A DNA stretch of 11,495 nt, taken from positions 1-11,495 of the forward strand of contig JADNRY010001348.1 in NCBI GenBank assembly GCA_015501585.1. The letters run 5' to 3'. The notes under the pieces were generated by a model. It did no database searches. It saw only the letters and a program-made list of their open reading frames with translations, and was not told the origin of the DNA. Made by a program: the position numbers and the translations under genes. This DNA is from Rhodocollybia butyracea (lineage: Eukaryota > Basidiomycota > Agaricomycetes > Agaricales > Omphalotaceae). This document shows positions 7,220 through 11,495 of this stretch, piece after piece (position 1 is the first letter of the stretch; every line of letters begins with the position of its first letter).

Positions 7220-8787
7220 ATGTCTTCCAAGAACACCCAAAATACCGATGACAAACCGCAGTTCATGAAGAATACTATGGAAGCCATCGTCGCCTCCACC
7301 AGAACACTCAAAGAGGCTACCAGTCGTCTCCGTGATGCAATTGAGTATGTCGAGGATCAGACTCTCCTTCAGGCAGAGGTTCTTAGTACTGTACAAAAGC
7401 ACTTGATCTTCTTGTGAGCCTCTTTTTCGCCTTTTCCATGGGAGCCTGACCTTGATATCCTGCTCCATAGACCACGTCTTTTCATAAGGAGAAAGTACTC
7501 AAATTCCCCGCGAATGTTGGTGTCCTTGAACAAGGACATGACCTCCTTCTCCACGCAATGAAGATTTGTCCCAGCGCTAAGACTGCTCATTCTGCGACTG
7601 CTGTGCGCCTCGGCAATTTCATCAACGAGCTCAACCTTGCGCTGGTAAGCCCGTTTTAACATATCCGAGAACAAACACTTATAGATACCGATCCAGGCGG
7701 TGTCGAAGAAGGTTTCCTCGGGGGTCACTGGTACTACAGGGCCGGGCCCTTTCACCACTACCCGCGGTAAGCCTCCTCGCTATGCTACCATCCTGGACTA
7801 CTGTCTTCCGTCTAAACACGATGTAGGGGCTTCCAGTGCTGCCAACGATGACAAGACCACCGATTATGCGGCAAAATCCGCCGCTCTTTCTACCATCTCG
7901 TTCTCCAAGGAGTCCAAAGAACCCTCGAAGTCGACTAAAAGCTCTAGTAGCTCTAAAGGTACCATTCTCATCGACGACGAGGACGAACCCATGGAGGAAG
8001 ATCATCCCGCTACGCAGATCGCATTCGTATGTTCTCTTTCTTAACATATATTATAAAATCCATGAAGCGTGCACCTGTACGATCCCACGATAACTGTGCT
8101 GAAGGAACCGTAGTGTTACCACTCACGCTCGGCTTGCCTCTCCCAAAAGGACCATTTGGCTCTCAGGCTTGGAATCAACGAGCGGTCATACTGACTAAAG
8201 AGTTCCAGGATCCCCCGGAAATTACTGACGCGCTGGCTCGCGCTCAGGCTTTGAGGAAGAAAACCCGAGAGTCTAGGAAGTCCTCGAAGGCCAAGGTACT
8301 TAGATCCTTTCCTCGGGCCCTGTAAACACTTTGGCTGACGTCTCCACATAGGCTTCCGGTGAAGTGAGTACTTCATCACTTAAGAGGAAAGTCGAGGAAA
8401 CGCCTGTTGCCAATGAAGCAGCCAGTCTTGTCAATGAGTACGGAAAGCGCATGTGTTTCGACACTGAGCTCATTGATAGCTCTCCCGAGGATGCTGGTGA
8501 GTATTTATAACATGTTTTAAACAAATCCGACTTACATTGGTTACGCAGTTACCCGTGCGCGACGCAAATGCGTTGTGGCCAAGCAATTCCTTGCTTCTTT
8601 GACCGGCCAATTTGGCGAACTCGACTTTGCCTCGATGACCGATACCAATCTCAATGTTCTCTTGAATATTCATAGGAACGAGTATCTCGGGAACCTGAGC
8701 AAGACCCAGGTCTTTTACGCTTGTGCTCTCCAAGCTCAGAAAGTCACAGACAGCTTGGTCCACCTTTTGAAGTCTCAGAAATGGTAG
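7220..8787 (+). CDS. Gene 2: six-exon unrecognised protein with basic patches and SIM-like motif
   Basis: Exons: 7220-7390, 7471-7644, 7685-8026, 8068-8295, 8352-8496, 8549-8787. Introns 2-5 are 40-56 nt, and exons 2-6 join in frame to a TAG stop, so the model is well supported there. For intron 1 the GTACAA donor at 7391 keeps frame (80-nt intron). A stronger GTGAGC donor at 7414 gives a 57-nt intron with a CTGAC branch point but breaks frame by one base. The product is about 432 residues: an N-terminal amphipathic helical region, a Gly/Pro/Thr linker, a Ser/Lys-rich segment ending in ILIDDEDEPMEED, a domain rich in LPLPKGPFG-type sequence, basic patches (RKKTRESRKSSK, SLKRK, TRARRK), and a helical C-terminal domain ending KSQKW. 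No catalytic motif, membrane segment or signal peptide is visible. A nuclear location is inferred from the basic patches. It follows gene 1 in the same orientation but has its own TATA box and poly(A) signal. The SLKRK patch is shared with gene 1 and may point to a common family or simply a nuclear signal. Confidence 0.7.
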
Positions 8788-9281
8788 AAGGTGTACGTCA
8801 ACTTTCCCTTGAACATTGTCAGACAAGCGGGCGTTAATCCACTATGCCTTCAGTGAGCATTGGTTGTTGTGAATGTACAGGGATGGAGTGTGCGATGTGT
8901 CAATCCTCCCTGTTAGCATCGTTGGAGTGGTAAATAACTTGTAAGTTTTTCTCTCCGGACACTATATCGTTGTCTGAACGAGCTTCTAGTCAAATTCTTT
9001 AAATAAACTTTCTCTCGAGAAACCACAGTCTTTACAGTCTCTTTATCTTCTTCGCCTGGTAGCCTGTGAGCTCCGGCAATTCGTTTCCAGTACTAGTTAA
9101 GCCTATAGTCACTCGTTTATATCTTTAACATAGGCCTCTGACTATTACCGTCTTAAAAGCCCAATAAATCCTCGTGTATTGATGATAACACGGAGTTCTC
9201 GAGATTAGCATAACTTCGACACAAAGGTAAGTTTCTTTCCACAGCAAGAAAATGCATAGTGTTATAAATCCCTCGAACACG
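8788..9281. other. Gap between gene 2 and the minus-strand pol remnant
   Basis: No coding frame was seen. The left part should be the 3' UTR of gene 2. The right part lies just downstream of the minus-strand integrase stop, where a polypurine tract and 3' LTR would be expected. A purine-rich GGAAAGAAA on the minus strand (near 9233-9241) is the only candidate; no LTR boundary could be recognised. Confidence 0.4.
9002..9007 (+). terminator. Likely poly(A) signal of gene 2
   Basis: AATAAA lies 215 bp after the gene 2 stop, in the context TTTAAATAAACTTTCTCT, nearly the same as after gene 1. The distance implies a 3' UTR of about 230 nt. A spliced 3' UTR is also possible, since GTAAGT occurs at 8941. 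Confidence 0.4.
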
Positions 9282-10237
9282 TTAGCGTTCATTATTAGGT
9301 ATCACTTTTCGCATCGCGCGAGTTCTGACACGAGGAGCTTCGTCTGTCTCCGGTATAATCTCTTCCTCGCTTGAATCTTTGTCAGAGTCCAGGTCTTCAG
9401 GGTTATAAACCACTTCATCACCATCTACTGGTTTTCTCAAGGTAGGGATTTGATCAAACAAGGGGTCCCCCCCTTTACGGATAAATTCCACATCCTCATC
9501 CTCATCACCATTGTTTACCATGGTGTCTAACTGATCCTTGGTCAAGTCGATGAGATCATGTATATCCTCGGGTAAGTCCATAGGTTCGTATCGGGAACGG
9601 TGGGGTAAGACCCTAAATGCACCAACTTTGCTTTTCAACACGGTACCATCCATTTCCGCGATAATGTAAGAAACCTCCCCTAGTTCTACGGATAACGACC
9701 ATCGGTCCCATATATCTAGGGAACATCTTCCTGTCAAGATTCTTTTCGATTGCTGTATTTCTAACCTGAACAAGCGTCCCGGGTTTTGAAATCGTAGTCG
9801 AAGATGACATGGCAATACTTCTTCTCGAACTCCCTTAGGTCTCTTCTCTTATTTTCAGTGACACGCTCTCGCATGTCCTCGACAAAGGTTCTATGTTTTG
9901 ACAAGGCCTGTGCACAATAACCCAATAATTCCTCGGTAGTCAAGATACGATCTGGTGGATTTACCAACCATGTAGACTCAACGATATCAAAAGGTAATAA
10001 TGGTTCCGCGCCGGTTACCAAGAAGAATGGTGAACAACCAAAACCTCTCCTCGCCGTTATTCTATCAGCCCATAATACATGTTTAAGGAAGTAGAACCAC
10101 TTCTTGATATCGCCGCCCGTCGCTTTTACCAGAGCCTGTCGAATATCAAAGTGCGCTCTTTCGATTTTGCCATTCCCTTGGGAATTATATGGCGAGACCC
10201 GGATCCCTCGAATTCCATATTTATTCTCGATGACCTA
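9282..10237 (-). pseudogene. Ty3/gypsy pol remnant: integrase C-terminal half and tail
   Basis: Read right to left. The fragment opens with VIENKYGIRGI, then SPYNSQGNGKIERAHFD, the end of the retroviral-type integrase catalytic core; the Glu of IER (codon 10160-10162) is the third D,D-35-E residue. It continues through WFYFLKHVLWADR and FFLVTGAEPLLPFDIVE, a Lys/Glu/Arg-rich helix, then LVQVRNTAIEK...PRYMGPMVVIRRT and DGTV...GAFRVLP, the C-terminal domain typical of agaricomycete gypsy elements. An Asp/Glu-rich tail ends in VRTRAMRK and a stop. No chromodomain is visible. Two one-base insertions in homopolymers break the frame: an extra A/T near 9784-9787 and another near 9671-9673. Zinc-binding N-terminal domain, first two catalytic Asp and RT are missing, so it is a dead 5'-truncated copy. 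Confidence 0.85.
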
Positions 10238-10244
10238 AATCCCA

Positions 10245-10256
10245 AGGTCATGACCT
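10245..10256. repeat. Palindrome at the junction of opposed pol fragments
   Basis: AGGTCATGACCT is a perfect 12-bp palindrome. It lies between the interrupted minus-strand integrase (ends about 10237) and the plus-strand reverse-transcriptase fragment. ATGACCTA also occurs twice here, at about 10230 and 10250. It marks, or lies next to, the breakpoint between two insertions or an inversion. Confidence 0.5.
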
Positions 10257-10339
10257 AGCTGCCCAGGTTTTGCCTAGGTTTTTGGGTCTTTTTAGTAAGG
10301 TCAATGTAACAAAAGTGCAGACTAATAAGACCAAATATG

Positions 10340-11276
10340 TGGTTGCCTGAAGTGGGACAGTTGCAAATGTTTATCGAGAACTACGCAAAGAAGGCAATGC
10401 CCTTGACAAAGTTAACTAGTGACATGGATTGGGAATGGGAGATGAACAATGGGAAGCAATGGACGCTCTCAAGGATGGTGTAAGGAATGCCCTGGCACTC
10501 CGAAACATTAACTATGAGTGGGACGTTTGTCTTGCAGTTGACACCTCTTACAAAGCAGTGGGATGGTTTATTTATCAAATAGATCCTGACGATCCTAAAA
10601 AGAAGTATTTAATTACTTTGGATCAACTACGTTAAACAAGCGAGAAGCCCGGTTCTCTCAGTCTAAGAGAGACTCTATGGTCTCAAACTATCATTACAAT
10701 CAAGTCATTACTTAGTCTATGGCTCTCGACGAATGACCGGGAGACTGATGCAAGCTACATCAAGGGTATTTAGATCATCCCAGCTGTGGTCCGAACGCTA
10801 CAATCAACAGATGGATTGAGGAGATCCGTAAGTTCCACTTCAAGATTTTACATGTGAAGGGTATTTTGCACGGACCAGATGGTTAGTCACGGAGACCTCC
10901 AGGCGGATATCAGTCCCCTCGACCACCAATCAACCCAGATGACTATGAAGATTACGATGATGGAGCTCCCGTTGAACTTATCATGGGTGAAGGGGCCAAA
11001 GAGCCTTTAGATTTTGAGTCCTTCAAGGATGATATTGACCCACGCAGTGGTTACCTCGGTGAGCTAGCTTGTCAACCTGAGGACATCCAGGAAGAACTCC
11101 AGGAAGCCCTCGATGACGAGAAAGCATCTGAACGTCACCGAAAATCGCTGATCAAAAGTCACGGTGAAATCTACTCTTCGTTCAGTCAAACACTTCATAT
11201 TCCACAAGACTCCGCGGAGTGGAGGGCTGATAACCCTTACCCTCGGGAACGTCGTCGGAATGGGGAAATAAACTAG
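10340..11276 (+). pseudogene. Ty3/gypsy pol remnant: end of RT, RNase H and linker
   Basis: Starts with the end of the reverse-transcriptase thumb (FIENYAKKAMPLTKLT), then WEAMDALKDG and the RNase H start LAVDTSYKAVGWFIYQ, where the catalytic Asp of the family lies. RFSQSKR and LYGLKLSLQSSHYLVYG follow in shifted frames, then a TD-ASYIKG-like site, then TINRWIEEIRKFHFKILHVK and GILHGPDG, the conserved C-terminal end of RNase H. Several frameshifts (near 10440, 10625, 10670, 10740 and 10770) and a TAG at 10884-10886, directly after GPDG, disrupt it. Beyond the TAG the same frame stays open to 11276 as an acidic, Pro-rich linker (RRPPGG, DDYEDYDDG, DFESFKDDIDPRSGYLGE) as found between RNase H and integrase in this group. 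It has the opposite orientation to the integrase remnant beside it, so it is not simply the same copy. Confidence 0.8.
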
Positions 11277-11495
11277 ATGATATATGACTCATTGCCAAGT
11301 GGCATACAGGTGATGAGAAGGATACCCAACGACAGATTATGTCATCAAAAACCACTCAGCCAGGGACTTGCGTTTTCTTGCGGTAAGGCCCGGGCTTCTG
11401 ACCAACTTGACAGAGAATCCCTACGTGAACAATATACTTACACCTATTGCTCGCGGGTGTGATATTGATAGTATCAGCATGCACTTTCTGGAACA
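11277..11495 (+). other. Probable continuation of the pol remnant to the window end
   Basis: No family was recognised. From 11317 one frame is open to the last base (containing DLRFLAVRPGLLTNLTENPY), while the neighbouring frame is open 11277-11462. By position this should be the RNase H-integrase linker or the integrase N-terminal region of the same decayed element, with frame changes. Integrase HHCC zinc residues are not visible. Confidence 0.3.

Noticed and set aside
7679..8047. 122-codon minus-strand frame opposite exon 3 of gene 2
   Set aside because: Shadow of a plus-strand exon whose joins are all in phase.
1..11495. LTR pair or target-site duplication enclosing genes 1 and 2
   Set aside because: I looked for long direct repeats flanking the genes and found only the ~19-bp block at 1609 and 7045; a full dotplot would be needed.

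Overview
The window looks like nuclear DNA of a basidiomycete fungus, most likely an agaricomycete. The evidence is very short introns (about 40-67 nt, one possibly 80), GTRNGT-type donors, CTRAY/TACTAAC-like branch points close to the acceptor, and Ty3/gypsy remnants of the kind common in mushroom-forming fungi (SPYNSQGNG...ER integrase signature, GAFRVLP tail, TINRWI...GPDG RNase H end). No bacterial operon signals, rRNA or tRNA genes were seen.

Layout. 1-2330 is AT-rich DNA with no convincing gene. It carries a degenerate ~148-bp repeat and then a cluster of short perfect inverted repeats (1585-2048). 2336-2690 looks like a promoter: six CRE-like octamers at ~27-bp spacing, five TGASTCA heptamers and a TATATAAG box. 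The inferred transcript leader (about 2710-3542) contains no ATG although CAT occurs 14 times. Its first part is an array of nine hairpins with a nearly invariant 12-nt apex and different but self-complementary stems (2788-3145). A probable leader intron with a perfect TACTAAC box follows at once. Gene 1 (3601-6181, + strand, about eight exons) encodes an unrecognised protein with a Lys/Pro-rich segment, a basic nuclear-signal-like patch, a Zn2Cys6-like cysteine cluster and a Ser/Pro/acidic tail; several exon joins are out of frame. Gene 2 (7220-8787, + strand, six exons) has its own TATA box and AATAAA. It encodes an unrecognised ~432-residue protein with basic patches and a SUMO-interaction-like motif, and its exons 2-6 join perfectly in frame.

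From 9282 to the right end there are two opposed, decayed Ty3/gypsy pol fragments. The C-terminal half of an integrase lies on the - strand (9282-10237). The end of a reverse transcriptase with RNase H and a downstream linker lies on the + strand (about 10340-11276). They meet at a palindrome near 10250.

The most interesting signal is the hairpin array. The stems vary by compensated changes while the apex stays constant, the wobble pairs are possible only in the + strand RNA, and the array sits in an ATG-free leader behind a bZIP-type promoter. I infer a structured, possibly protein-binding or regulatory RNA leader controlling gene 1. The genes and hairpins could be cargo or parts of a mobile element, but no LTR pair or terminal repeat was identified that would show this.
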